27,767 nt of DNA, taken from positions 1 through 27,767 of the forward strand of contig DASXMU010000168.1 of NCBI GenBank assembly GCA_036495485.1, written 5' to 3'. The translations under genes and the position numbers were made by a program. This DNA is from PALSA-505 sp036495485 (lineage in GTDB: Bacteria; Actinomycetota; Actinomycetes; Streptosporangiales; Streptosporangiaceae). Positions 8,642-16,468 of this stretch are shown here, piece after piece. The notes beneath the pieces were generated by a model, which did not search any database, had not been told where the DNA came from, and saw only the letters and a program-made list of their open reading frames with translations. Position 1 is the stretch's first letter. Every line of letters starts with the position of its first letter.

Positions 8642-8647
8642 TAGGGT
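8642..8647 (+). promoter_or_regulatory. Candidate -10 element of the leaderless GNAT gene
   Basis: TAGGGT (TANNNT) is followed by exactly 7 bases before the GTG at 8655. No good Shine-Dalgarno stands in front of that codon. This is the classic geometry of leaderless actinobacterial mRNAs. Confidence 0.45.
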
Positions 8648-8654
8648 GCCCGGC

Positions 8655-9098
8655 GTGGCCGTGAACGTCGAGGTGCTCCGCGAGGTAACAGAAGAGACCG
8701 TCAAGGCCTTTGCCCGGCTGCTGCCGCAGTTGTCGCGGTCCGCTCCGCCGCTGGACAGAGCTGGGCTGGCGCGGGTGGCCGGCAGCGAGCCGAACACCGT
8801 GCTGGTGGCCAGGAGCGAGTCCGGCGAGATCGTCGGGACGCTGACGCTGGCGGTCTTCCCGATCCCCACCGGCGTGCGGGCCTGGATCGAGGACGTGGTG
8901 GTGGACGAGGCGGCCAGGGGCCAGGGCGCCGCTACCGCACTCACCCTGGAGGCGCTGCGGCTGGCCCGCGAGCTGGGCGCCCGTACCGTGGATCTGACCT
9001 CCCGGCCGTCTCGCGAGGCCGCCGGGCGGCTGTACGAGCGGCTCGGCTTCGAGCGCCGCGATTCCCGCCTGTACCGGTTCACGCTCGCCGGCGTCTAG
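8655..9098 (+). CDS. GNAT-family N-acetyltransferase
   Basis: A 147-aa single-domain acetyltransferase of the GCN5-related fold, transferring acetyl from acetyl-CoA to an unknown amine. The acetyl-CoA-binding motif A is VVVDEAARGQGAATALTLEA, with the pyrophosphate loop RGQGAA. The later segment EAAGRLYERLGFERRDSRLY is the standard motif B. The GTG at 8655 is preferred over the much longer open frame from 8472, because upstream codons are antisense-like and cross the hairpin cluster, and a -10-like TAGGGT sits 7 bases before it. A second GTG at 8661 is possible. It stands alone between the sigma factor and the lipoprotein pair, and nothing indicates its substrate. Confidence 0.82.
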   Translation: MAVNVEVLREVTEETVKAFARLLPQLSRSAPPLDRAGLARVAGSEPNTVLVARSESGEIVGTLTLAVFPIPTGVRAWIEDVVVDEAARGQGAATALTLEALRLARELGARTVDLTSRPSREAAGRLYERLGFERRDSRLYRFTLAGV

Positions 9099-9166
9099 CG
9101 CCGCGCTCGCCCGGCCCGGCGGCGCAGCCGCGTTACCTAGCTGTGCTGAAAATGTTTTCCCGTGAG

Positions 9167-9178
9167 GCACACGTGTGC
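9167..9178. promoter_or_regulatory. Perfect 12-bp palindrome GCACACGTGTGC, candidate operator
   Basis: The perfect dyad GCACACGTGTGC lies 3 bases upstream of TAGACT (9182-9187), a TANNNT-type -10 candidate for the first lipoprotein gene. It therefore falls in the spacer or -35 zone, where a dimeric repressor would block polymerase. No regulator gene is adjacent and the cognate protein is unknown. Confidence 0.45.
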
Positions 9179-9247
9179 GCTTAGACTCGTCGTTGCGGGG
9201 TGATCACAGCAGGCGGCAGCGCGGGGCCGACGCGAAGGAGCGTGGCG

Positions 9248-11110
9248 ATGACACCTCGGGCCAGGGACCGGACGACGCTCATGCGGTGGGGCGCCGCGGT
9301 GGCAGCCACGGCCGCCATCGCCGTCACGGCGGCCTGCGGTGGCCAGCCCAGCACCGCCAGCTCCTCCGGCAAACCGGAGAGCGGCGGCACGCTGCGGATG
9401 ATTGCCAACGGCGGGCCGGACCATCTCGACACGGTGCAGGCCTACATCATCTCCGACTACATCCTCGAGCACGCCTACGCCCGCCAGCTGCTCTCCTACC
9501 GGACCATCCCGATCACCGGCACGTCCGGCCCGGTCTGGCAGAAGGCGATCGCCGTGGTGCCGGACATAGCCACGGCCGTGCCCACCCAGGCCAACGGCGG
9601 GATCTCGGCCAGCGGGCTCGTCTACACCTTCCATATCAAGCCCGGGGTGGACTGGAACACCACGGCGCCCAGGCAGGTGACGGCCAGCGACTTCATCCGC
9701 CAGCTCAAGGCGTTCTGCAACCCGGTCGCGCCGGTCGGCAACGTGCTGTACTTCGCCGATACGATCGCCGGGTTCACCAGCTACTGCAACGCCGAGACCA
9801 GCTACTTCTCGGCGAAGAACGCGCCGGCCCCGACCGCCGCGGCGCTCGCCGCCTTCCAGAACAGCCACCAGATCTCCGGCATGTCCGCGCCGTCGCCGCT
9901 AACCCTGCAGATCCGGCTGATCGAGCCCGCCAGCGACTTCCTCAACATCATGGCCATGCCGTTCGCCTCCGCCCGGCCGGTGGAGTACGACTCCTACGTG
10001 CCGGACAGCGCGGCGTTCCGGCAGCACATGCTCTCCGATGGGCCGTACCAGATCAGCAGCTACACACCGGGCAAGACCATCGTCATGACCCGCAACCCGG
10101 CGTGGCACCAGTCCACCGACCCGGTGCGCCATCAGTATGTCAGCAAGATCGTGGTCACCATGGGCACCAGCTCGGCGCAGACCGCGCTGGCCGACATGCA
10201 GGCGAACACCGAGGACCTCGCCCTGGACCTCCCGATGGCCGCCACCTCCATCCCCACCCTGGAGGCCAGCCACGACCAGCGGCTGCGCATCTGGCCGGGC
10301 AGCAACACGTCCTACTACACGGTGTTCAACCTGCGCAGCCCGGACGCGAACAGCGCGATGAGCAAGCTGGCCGTCCGCCAGGCCATCGAGTACGGCATCA
10401 ACAAGGCGGGCTTGCAGCGGGTGCTGGGCGGGCCGGCCATCAACAAGATCATTTCTACCGCGATACCGCCGGGCAACGCCGGGTACCAGCCGTACAACCT
10501 GTACCCGACCCGGGCCAACCAGGGCGACCCGGCCATGTGCAAGTCGCTGCTCGCCAGCGCCGGTTACCCGCACGGGCTGACCCTGACCGACCTGTACTCC
10601 AACGACACGCAGTCCACCAACGTGTTCGAGTCGATCCAGGCCAGCCTCTCGGCCTGCGGTATCACGCTCAAGGGCAGGCCGGAGAACGGCTCGACCTTCT
10701 TCACCGACCTGGGCGACTCACCGGTCAACAACAAGCCGAACCAGTGGGATCTCGGCCAGCCGAGCTGGTACCCGGACTGGTACGGCGACGACGGCCGCTC
10801 CACCCTGCAGCCGCTGTTCCAGACGAACTGCGTGGTGAACACCGTCAACCTCGGCTGCTTCAGCAACCCGACCGTGGACGGGCTGATCGCCCGGGCGCTG
10901 AAGGCACCGGCGGCAACGGCCGCGGCCCTGTGGCATCAGGTGGACATGGACGTGCTGCGGGACGCGGTCATCGCCCCGGTGATGGACGCCTACATCCCGC
11001 AGTACGCTAGCAGCCGGGTGCACAGCGCCGGCCTGCCCACCGCGAACTTCAACGTGAACCTCACCGGCCCTGACATCACCAACATCTGGCTCAACCCTGA
11101 CCATCCGTGA
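9248..11110 (+). CDS. ABC transporter substrate-binding lipoprotein, family 5 (copy 1)
   Basis: Extracytoplasmic peptide-type binding protein (SBP_bac_5), 620 aa. The ATG at 9248 follows AAGGAG by 7 bases; the GTG at 9200 would lengthen the signal needlessly. A basic N-terminus, a hydrophobic core and the lipobox VTAAC put the lipidated Cys at residue 30. Mature features are SGGTLRMIANGGPDHLDTVQ, the family-typical region FNLRSPDANSAMSKLAVRQA (usually RKAL/RQAI in the family), and WYPDWYGDDGRS near the C-terminus. Several Cys are shared with copy 2 (FCNPV, YCNAE, ACGI, NCVVN, GCF), suggesting structural disulfides. It is paralogous to the next gene, which has exactly the same length. No permease adjoins the pair. 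The nearest is the DppCB pair about 7 kb upstream, a plausible partner by inference. Confidence 0.9.
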   Translation: MTPRARDRTTLMRWGAAVAATAAIAVTAACGGQPSTASSSGKPESGGTLRMIANGGPDHLDTVQAYIISDYILEHAYARQLLSYRTIPITGTSGPVWQKAIAVVPDIATAVPTQANGGISASGLVYTFHIKPGVDWNTTAPRQVTASDFIRQLKAFCNPVAPVGNVLYFADTIAGFTSYCNAETSYFSAKNAPAPTAAALAAFQNSHQISGMSAPSPLTLQIRLIEPASDFLNIMAMPFASARPVEYDSYVPDSAAFRQHMLSDGPYQISSYTPGKTIVMTRNPAWHQSTDPVRHQYVSKIVVTMGTSSAQTALADMQANTEDLALDLPMAATSIPTLEASHDQRLRIWPGSNTSYYTVFNLRSPDANSAMSKLAVRQAIEYGINKAGLQRVLGGPAINKIISTAIPPGNAGYQPYNLYPTRANQGDPAMCKSLLASAGYPHGLTLTDLYSNDTQSTNVFESIQASLSACGITLKGRPENGSTFFTDLGDSPVNNKPNQWDLGQPSWYPDWYGDDGRSTLQPLFQTNCVVNTVNLGCFSNPTVDGLIARALKAPAATAAALWHQVDMDVLRDAVIAPVMDAYIPQYASSRVHSAGLPTANFNVNLTGPDITNIWLNPDHP

Positions 11111-11285
11111 GCGCCATCGTGAAACCGCCAACGCCGCGATGATAACGGGCGGACCACAATACAGCCGCTCTTCGATACCGGTAGCGCTCTCAGCAGCACT
11201 AACGCAGACACACCGCCCCCCGGTGATTGGACAAGCCGCCCGGACGTGCGGTAATCACGTTGGGGATAAGCACTAAGGAGCCGCG
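11111..11285 (+). promoter_or_regulatory. Inter-paralogue spacer with possible promoter
   Basis: These 175 bases separate the two lipoprotein genes. A -35-like TTGGAC (11227-11232) and an AT-rich GTAATCA near 11251-11257 could form a separate but weak promoter with a long spacer. AAGGAG at 11275-11280 is the ribosome site of the second gene. No clear terminator hairpin was found, so read-through from copy 1 is equally possible. Confidence 0.3.
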
Positions 11286-13148
11286 ATGATATCCCAGCAA
11301 AAGCGACCGATCGCCCTAGCTGCTGTTGCTCTTGCCACCGTCTCCGTCCTGGCGGCGTGCGGCAAGTCTTCCAATTCTCCCTCTTCCACGTCGGGCTCCT
11401 CCGGCTCGGTGACGACCGGCGGCACGCTGCGCATCGTCGCCAACGGTGGGCCAGAGGACAACCTGGACACGGTGTCGTCCTACCTGGTGGCGAACTACAT
11501 CCTGGAACGCGCCTTCACCAGGCAGTTGCTCAGCTACCCGACCGCCGATGTGACCGGGCTCACCGGGGCGGGGTGGAACAAGGCCATCTCCCTCGACCCC
11601 GACATCGCGACCCAGGTGCCGTCACAGGCCAACGGCGGGATCTCCGCCGATGGCATGCACTACACCTACCATCTGCGGGCCGGCGTCGACTGGAACACCA
11701 GCCCGCCGCGGCCGGTGGTGGCGGACGACTTCATCCGGGAGTACAAGGCGTTCTGCAACCCGGTCCAGCCCGTGGGCAACGTCGGTTACTTCGCCAGCAC
11801 GATCGCCGGGTTCCAGACCTACTGCAACGCCGAGCAGAGCTACTTCGGCGCCAAGAACGCCCCCAAGGCCACCGCGGCCAACCTCGCCGCCTACCAGAAC
11901 AGCCACAACATCTCCGGTGTGTCGGCGCCGAGCCCGAACACGCTGACCTTCACGCTCACCCAGCCGGCCAGCGACTTCAACAACATCATGGCCATGCCAT
12001 TCGACTCGGCCCGGCCGGTCGAGTACGACTCCTACGTGCCAGCCAGCGCGCAGTTCGGCCAGCACCTGCTGTCCGACGGACCGTACGCGATCACCCAGTG
12101 GGTCCCGAACAAGACGATCACCTTCAGCCGGAACCCGGCCTGGAAGCAGTCCGCCGACACGAACCGGCACCAGTACATGAACAAGATCGTCGTCACCATG
12201 GGCACGACCTCGACCCAGACCGCGCTGGCCGACATGCAGGCCGGAACCCAGGACCTGGAACTCGACCTGTCCGTCCCGCCGACGTCGATCCCCGGCCTGC
12301 AGGGCAACTCGCAGCTGCACGTCTGGCCGGACAGCAACAGCGCTTACTACCTGGTGCTCAACACGCGCAGCCCGGACGCGAACAGCGCGATGAGCAAGCT
12401 GGCCGTGCGCCAGGCGGTCGCCTACGCGGTGGACAAGTCGGACATCCAGAAGATCCTCGGCGGCCCGGTGATCAACAAGATCATCTCGACCGCCATCCCG
12501 CCGGGCAACACCGGCTATGCCCCGTACAACCCGTACCCGAGCCCGGGCAACGCCGGTGACCCTGGCAAGTGCAAGACAATGCTCGCCTCGGCCGGATACC
12601 CGCACGGCTTCCAGGTCACCTACATGTACCAGAACGACACGGTCGGCACCTCGATCTTCACCTCGGTCCAGGCCGCGCTGTCCAAGTGCGGGATCACGCT
12701 CAAGGGCCGGGCGGAGAACGGCTCGACCTACTTCACCGACCTGGGCAACTCGCCGGTCAACAACAAGCCCAACCAGTGGGACCTGGCCACCGCGAGCTGG
12801 TACCCGGACTGGTACGGCAACAACGGCCGCTCGGTCATCCAGCCGCTGTTCCAGACCAGCTGCGTGGTCAACACGGTGAACGACGGCTGCTACAGCAGCA
12901 AGACCGAGGACAACCTGATCACCGAGGCGCTGAAGGCACCAACGGCGGCGGCGGCCACCCCGCTGTGGCAGCAAGCCGATAACACGGCGATGAAGGACGT
13001 CGCCGCAGTGCCTCTCATCGACCAGTACGTCGCGCAGTTCGCCAGCTCCCGGGTGCACAGCGTGGCCGGAGTCGGCACAGCGAGCTTCTCCGAGCAGCTC
13101 ACCGGGCCGGACCTCGCCGACCTCTGGCTCAACCCCAACCATCCCTGA
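11286..13148 (+). CDS. ABC transporter substrate-binding lipoprotein, family 5 (copy 2)
   Basis: Second peptide-type binding lipoprotein, 620 aa. The start at 11286 has AAGGAG 5 bases upstream. The signal peptide ends in lipobox LAAC with the lipidated Cys at residue 25, followed by a Ser-rich linker. It aligns with copy 1 along its whole length, with long identical blocks (QANGGIS, MAMPF, SARPVEYDSYVP, NKIISTAIPPGN, SPVNNKPNQWDL, LFQT-CVVNTVN) and the same Cys pattern. By eye well over half of the positions are identical. This is a tandem duplication with divergence in the ligand-facing stretches. It is followed by a perfect hairpin terminator. Ligand is unknown; peptides are usual for the family. 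Confidence 0.9.
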   Translation: MISQQKRPIALAAVALATVSVLAACGKSSNSPSSTSGSSGSVTTGGTLRIVANGGPEDNLDTVSSYLVANYILERAFTRQLLSYPTADVTGLTGAGWNKAISLDPDIATQVPSQANGGISADGMHYTYHLRAGVDWNTSPPRPVVADDFIREYKAFCNPVQPVGNVGYFASTIAGFQTYCNAEQSYFGAKNAPKATAANLAAYQNSHNISGVSAPSPNTLTFTLTQPASDFNNIMAMPFDSARPVEYDSYVPASAQFGQHLLSDGPYAITQWVPNKTITFSRNPAWKQSADTNRHQYMNKIVVTMGTTSTQTALADMQAGTQDLELDLSVPPTSIPGLQGNSQLHVWPDSNSAYYLVLNTRSPDANSAMSKLAVRQAVAYAVDKSDIQKILGGPVINKIISTAIPPGNTGYAPYNPYPSPGNAGDPGKCKTMLASAGYPHGFQVTYMYQNDTVGTSIFTSVQAALSKCGITLKGRAENGSTYFTDLGNSPVNNKPNQWDLATASWYPDWYGNNGRSVIQPLFQTSCVVNTVNDGCYSSKTEDNLITEALKAPTAAAATPLWQQADNTAMKDVAAVPLIDQYVAQFASSRVHSVAGVGTASFSEQLTGPDLADLWLNPNHP

Positions 13149-13156
13149 CCGTTTTC

Positions 13157-13196
13157 CTGAGCGGCCGCCGGGCGACAACCCGGCGGCCGCTCAGGC
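13157..13196. terminator. Perfect 17-bp hairpin between convergent genes
   Basis: Arms CCTGAGCGGCCGCCGGG (13157-13173) and their exact complement (13180-13196) enclose a 6-base loop CGACAA. The hairpin lies 8 bases after the second lipoprotein stop and 24 bases before the stop of the convergent cysteine-desulfurase-like gene. Only a short CCTTTCCC follows on the plus strand, so it is a strong stem with a weak T-tract. It probably ends transcription from both sides. Confidence 0.8.
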
Positions 13197-13220
13197 CTTT
13201 CCCGGGCGCTCTTCCTGGAT

Positions 13221-14432
13221 TCAGCGCCGGCTGCCGAGTTCGGCGACGGCGGCTAGCAGCCTGTCCACGTCCGAGGCGTCGTTGTAGTGCACCAGCCCGG
13301 CGCGCACGGCGCTGCCGCTGTCTCGGATGCCGAGCGCCCCGGTCACCTCCCAGGCGTAGTTGTCCCCGTCCCATACGTTGATCCGGCGCCCGGCCAGCCG
13401 CTGCGCCACCTGGCGCGGCGTGACACCGGCCACGGTGAAGTACGCGGTCGCCGTCCGCTGCTGTGCCTTGCCATACAGGGTCACCTGGCTCATGGAGGCC
13501 AGGCCGTCGGTGAGCACCTGGAAAAGCCCGTGCTCGTGCCGCTGCGCCGCCGCCATCGAGGTCAGCAGCCGCTGCCGCCGGGTGCCCGCGGCCTGGCCGT
13601 CGAGCGAGGCAAGGTGATCCACGGCCGCCGTCACGCCGGCCAGGTCCGCGAACGGCGGCGTGCCCCGCTCGAACCTGCCCGGCCCCAGATCCGACTGCGG
13701 CGCCAGCTTGTCCGGCCGCAGGCTGGCCAGCAACCCGGGGTCAGCCACCACGGCGCCGATGTGCGGCCCGGACCACTTGTAGGCGCTGGTCGCGTAGAAG
13801 TCTGCCCCGAGCCTGGCTATGTCGACTGGGCCGTGCGGGGTGGCGTGCACCCCGTCCACGTAGCTGAGCGCCCCGGCCGCCCGGGCCATCGCCGTGATGG
13901 CGGGCACGTCGGGCCGGGTGCCGAGCACGTTGCTCGCCGCCGTCACCGCGACCAGCCTGGTGCGGTCGCCGATCAGCTCCTGGTACTGGCCGGCCGGCAG
14001 CTCGCCCGTGGCCAGCTCGACCTCCGCCCACCGGACGACGGCGCCGCACCGCTGCGCCGCCTGCACCCACGGGCGGACGTTGGCGTCATGATCCAGCCGG
14101 GAGACGACGATCTCGTCCCCCTCGGCCCAGTCCTTCGCCAGGGTGCCGGCCAGCCGGTAGGTCAGCGTGGTCATGTTCGGCCCGAGGATGACCCCATCGG
14201 CTATTCCCCCGGTCAGGTCGGCCACCGCCTGCCGGCAGCCCGCCTCCAGCTCATCCGACCGCTGGCTGGCCGGGAACGCGCCGCCGCTGTTGCTCAGCCC
14301 ATTGCGGTAGGCATTCGCGATCGCGTCGATGACCCGGTCCGGCACCTGGGTGCCCGCCGCACCGTCCAGATAGGCATAGCCGTCGGCCAGCGCCGGGTAA
14401 GCGGCGCGCACGCGCCTGACATCGAAGGACAT
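13221..14432 (-). CDS. Cysteine desulfurase-like PLP enzyme, VC1184 subfamily (class V aminotransferase)
   Basis: A 403-aa fold-type I PLP enzyme. The start ATG at 14432 has GGGAG just upstream. Motifs include YLDGAAGTQVP near the N-terminus, SRLDHDANVRPW (His115 stacks on PLP in relatives), YVDGVHATPHG with PLP-pyridine Asp193, and ATSAYKWSGPHIG with the Schiff-base Lys219. The substitution of the usual SGHK context by SAYKW and the FERGTPPF segment point to the VC1184-type cysteine-desulfurase-like group, not to IscS/SufS. No scaffold or Fe-S genes adjoin, so the substrate is open; selenocysteine lyase or other sulfur-carbon lyase activity would fit. It is probably co-transcribed with the gene 60 bases upstream. 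Confidence 0.83.
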   Translation of the reverse strand: MSFDVRRVRAAYPALADGYAYLDGAAGTQVPDRVIDAIANAYRNGLSNSGGAFPASQRSDELEAGCRQAVADLTGGIADGVILGPNMTTLTYRLAGTLAKDWAEGDEIVVSRLDHDANVRPWVQAAQRCGAVVRWAEVELATGELPAGQYQELIGDRTRLVAVTAASNVLGTRPDVPAITAMARAAGALSYVDGVHATPHGPVDIARLGADFYATSAYKWSGPHIGAVVADPGLLASLRPDKLAPQSDLGPGRFERGTPPFADLAGVTAAVDHLASLDGQAAGTRRQRLLTSMAAAQRHEHGLFQVLTDGLASMSQVTLYGKAQQRTATAYFTVAGVTPRQVAQRLAGRRINVWDGDNYAWEVTGALGIRDSGSAVRAGLVHYNDASDVDRLLAAVAELGSRR

Positions 14433-14492
14433 AGCTCCCGATCATCGCGCATACCGGCCAGCGACCAGGACCCGGGCTCCAGTCCGTTGAGC

Positions 14493-15137
14493 TCAGGTAC
14501 CGGCCACCGGGCTCCAGTCCGGCGAGCGGCCGGAGGCCAGCAGCAGGGCGCGCCAGGCATCACCGGCTGCCTCGTCCTCGCTCACCGCGACGTACGGCAG
14601 GCCGGCCCGCCAGCCGGCCACCAGGATCTCCGGCCCGGCCGGTCGGTAGTCCTTGCCGAGCGCCCGGGCAAGATCCCAGGCGTGCAGGTGCCACTCGGCG
14701 CAGACCCAGCCCACCATGGCGCCGACGCTCACCTCGGTGCCCAGGTACCGGTGGTGCGGAAGATCCCACATGGGACGTGCCCGCAGCGCGTACATCCGGG
14801 CCGAGCCGGCGAACGCAGCGATATGCTCCGGCCCCGGTGTGTCGGGCAGCGCGGCGAGCTCGGCCGCGTTCTGCCGGGCCAGCTTGCGCCCCAGCTTGCC
14901 GGGATCCGCGCCGGTTGCCATCAGCCGGGCGAGCCGGCTGGCCGGCGCATCGTCCAGATACTCGTGATAATCATCGGCCACACAGCGCAGATGACCGGCC
15001 AGCTCGGCCGCACGCCACTCCGTGCACGGTGTCACGGCCCGCCACGCCTCAGCCGAAAACTGGGCGGCCAGCTCGCAGATCACGGTCACCCCGTCGTGAT
15101 ATGCGGACAGCGCCTGGCCGGGCAACCAGTCGGTCAT
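14493..15137 (-). CDS. DinB/maleylpyruvate isomerase-like (TIGR03083-type) protein, possibly mycothiol-dependent
   Basis: A 214-aa protein of the four-helix MDMPI N-terminal/DinB fold. The N-terminal region has the family pattern WRAVTPCTEWRAAELAGHL with a metal-ligand His. The later CAEWHLHAWDLARALG supplies the H-x(3)-D type metal site typical of these proteins. In actinobacteria, characterised relatives use mycothiol as a thiol cofactor in isomerase or transferase reactions; the specific reaction here is unknown. ATG 15137 is chosen because family similarity begins there. An upstream in-frame ATG (15200) would add about 20 unrelated residues. It lies 60 bases before the cysteine-desulfurase-like gene on the same strand and likely shares its promoter. 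Confidence 0.75.
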   Translation of the reverse strand: MTDWLPGQALSAYHDGVTVICELAAQFSAEAWRAVTPCTEWRAAELAGHLRCVADDYHEYLDDAPASRLARLMATGADPGKLGRKLARQNAAELAALPDTPGPEHIAAFAGSARMYALRARPMWDLPHHRYLGTEVSVGAMVGWVCAEWHLHAWDLARALGKDYRPAGPEILVAGWRAGLPYVAVSEDEAAGDAWRALLLASGRSPDWSPVAGT

Positions 15138-15397
15138 AGGCCGCCGCCAGTGCGGGTGCGGTCCATGGTCCCCTCCCTGCCAGCAGCCCGGGCTCGACAT
15201 CCTTGGGCCCGCTCCCCCCGCTGCCAGTCAGCTGCGGCTCCAAACCCCCGGGCTAGACAGAGTGCCAGAGTCCCCGCTTCCCCGCCACCTTTCGTGACAT
15301 GGACATGGGTATATTTGCCCCCATCCGTCGTTTTACCACCCCGTTGCGGACTCACCAGAACCCTCCGCCTGGCAGATATACACAAACCATCCCCAAG

Positions 15398-15406
15398 TTA
15401 TCCACA
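15398..15406 (+). promoter_or_regulatory. Isolated perfect DnaA-box match TTATCCACA
   Basis: TTATCCACA matches the strong bacterial DnaA box exactly. It stands alone, with no dnaA, dnaN or cluster of further boxes nearby, so this is not an origin. It could be a DnaA titration or regulatory site, or chance. Confidence 0.3.
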
Positions 15407-15496
15407 AGGGCCCACTTCGATGCCCGGCCCCCGGCACACCAAGCCGGCCCTCCCCCGCGCCCGATGACCACGCCACGCCCTCCCCGGCCACCACCG

Positions 15497-15528
15497 CTCC
15501 CGCGCCTGACGAGACACCGGCCGGCCCT
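15497..15528 (+). repeat. Imperfect 32-bp direct repeat, copy 1
   Basis: It begins CTCCCGCGCCTGACGAGACA and matches 15581-15612 at 29 of 32 positions. A more degenerate relative starts near 15450 (CTCCCCCGCGCCCGATGACC). The repeats lie in non-coding C-rich DNA and their function is unknown. Confidence 0.6.
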
Positions 15529-15580
15529 CGGACACCCACCCCCACGACCCACCGCTACCCCGGTCCCCCCATCACTACCC

Positions 15581-15612
15581 CTCCCGCGCCTGATGAGTCA
15601 CCGGCCGGGCCT
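15581..15612 (+). repeat. Imperfect 32-bp direct repeat, copy 2
   Basis: It begins CTCCCGCGCCTGATGAGTCA, the partner of 15497-15528 at 84 bases spacing. The three differences are single-base substitutions. Confidence 0.6.
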
Positions 15613-15778
15613 TATCCTTGCCTGGATGGCGGTGGGCCAACTGGTTCTGTTGCGTCGCTAACCCCGTTTAGCCGGATAGCATTACTTCGCTTACAGAACT
15701 GGCCGGGCCTACCGTCGCAGTTAATTCGCACACGATTTGCCGGAGTTCGTGAATTCGTGCCCCGGAGAGGGAGAGAAG

Positions 15779-16171
15779 ATGGTGTTTGGCGGCCGCCATG
15801 TGAGCCAGAAGGCGGAAGCTCAGCATGCCGCGGATGTCGCGCTGGCGGGCAAATTCAACGAGCTGCTCGAGGACGCCAGGACCGCCGAGGCGAAACTCCG
15901 GCAGGCACAGTCCAGCGCTGCGCCGCTGGGCGAGCAGCACGATCTTGGCAAGGCGCTGGACGCCACGCTCACCGCGGCGATGCGGGCCGCCTTCGCGGCC
16001 GAACGCGCGGAGATCGGGCCCCGCGGCTACGAAGACCGGATCTACCGCCGGAAAGCCAAGGCCACACAAGTTGTCAAGAAGTGGACAACAGAGGCAGAAG
16101 CGCTGCTCACGTTGCGTGAATCTCACCGGCTCGGCGGTATCGTCCGGCTCCCTCCGGCACCTGTCGCCTGA
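15779..16171 (+). CDS. Hypothetical protein, 130 aa, helical and charged
   Basis: Not recognised. The ATG at 15779 directly follows the purine-rich GGAGAGGGAGAGAAG; an in-frame ATG at 15737 lacks such a site. The protein starts MVFGGRHVSQKAEAQHAADV, is rich in Ala, Glu, Lys and Arg, and contains long helix-prone stretches (FNELLEDARTAEAKLRQAQ, LTAAMRAAFAAERAEI). A central basic segment reads YEDRIYRRKAKATQVVKKW. There is no Cys, signal peptide or membrane segment. Strong GC preference at third codon positions on this strand supports it over the antisense frame at 15668-16234. A coiled-coil or nucleic-acid-binding role would fit but is a guess. Confidence 0.6.
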   Translation: MVFGGRHVSQKAEAQHAADVALAGKFNELLEDARTAEAKLRQAQSSAAPLGEQHDLGKALDATLTAAMRAAFAAERAEIGPRGYEDRIYRRKAKATQVVKKWTTEAEALLTLRESHRLGGIVRLPPAPVA

Positions 16172-16468
16172 CCGCTCGCCCACCACCTGCCGCCACGGCC
16201 ACCCGGCTTGGCCGTGGCCATAATGCCTGATCACGGCCCGGCGTGTCGGCGCGCGCAGATCCTCCCATAGGGGGCAATCTGGAGGGTGTCAGGGTAGTCC
16301 ACTGTGTCACATCGTGTAGTCAATAAATACCAGCACGCCTATGCATGGGAAACGCTAAAGGATGACCAGCAAAACAGTCACAACGGGCCATGTTGTGAAC
16401 GTTCACTCATCAGGCACACTAGAATATGACCAAGACCATAACGAGGGAAATGACCAGGAGGCACTGCG
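16172..16468. other. Intergenic region upstream of the DUF5999 gene
   Basis: No open frame with coding character was found. The region becomes AT-richer after 16310 (AGTCAATAAATACC), carries the palindrome GTGAACGTTCAC at 16395-16406 and a -10-like TAGAAT at 16420-16425, and ends in AGGAGG just before the next start. It therefore looks like a regulated promoter region. Confidence 0.5.
16395..16406. promoter_or_regulatory. Perfect palindrome GTGAACGTTCAC, candidate LacI-type operator
   Basis: The 12-bp dyad has the centre AACGTT, the shape typical of LacI/GalR-family operators. It lies 13 bases upstream of TAGAAT (16420-16425), so it overlaps the -35/spacer zone of the DUF5999 promoter. No LacI-type gene is in the window, so the regulator would act from elsewhere. 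Confidence 0.5.

Larger units (their letters stand above)
15138..15778. other. Long intergenic region, C-rich, with repeats and a DnaA-box match
   Basis: No convincing gene was found in these 641 bases. A 120-codon open frame (15299-15661) is Pro-rich, has no family features and looks like a by-product of C-rich DNA. The strip 15410-15620 is strongly C-rich on the plus strand and contains a 32-bp imperfect direct repeat. A perfect TTATCCACA lies at 15398-15406. The final 120 bases before the next gene are AT-richer (TAGCAT at 15677, TTAATTCGC near 15721) and probably hold that gene's promoter. Confidence 0.5.

Noticed and set aside
11622..13178. 518-codon minus-strand open frame under the second lipoprotein
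   Set aside because: High-GC antisense artefact, rich in Arg, Gly, Val and Asp without any family pattern. The plus-strand lipoprotein is unambiguous.
15398..15406. Replication origin at the DnaA box
   Set aside because: Only one box, no dnaA/dnaN neighbours and no clear unwinding region.
13287..15467. 726-codon plus-strand open frame
   Set aside because: It is antisense to two well-supported minus-strand genes and consists of Arg/Pro/His-rich sequence typical of GC-rich shadow frames.
15450..15612. CRISPR array
   Set aside because: Only two clear and one degenerate copies with unequal spacing (47 and 84 bases) and no cas genes.
15299..15661. Pro-rich 120-codon frame in the gap after 15.3 kb
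   Set aside because: It results from C-rich DNA with repeats. No ribosome site, no homology, low-complexity composition.
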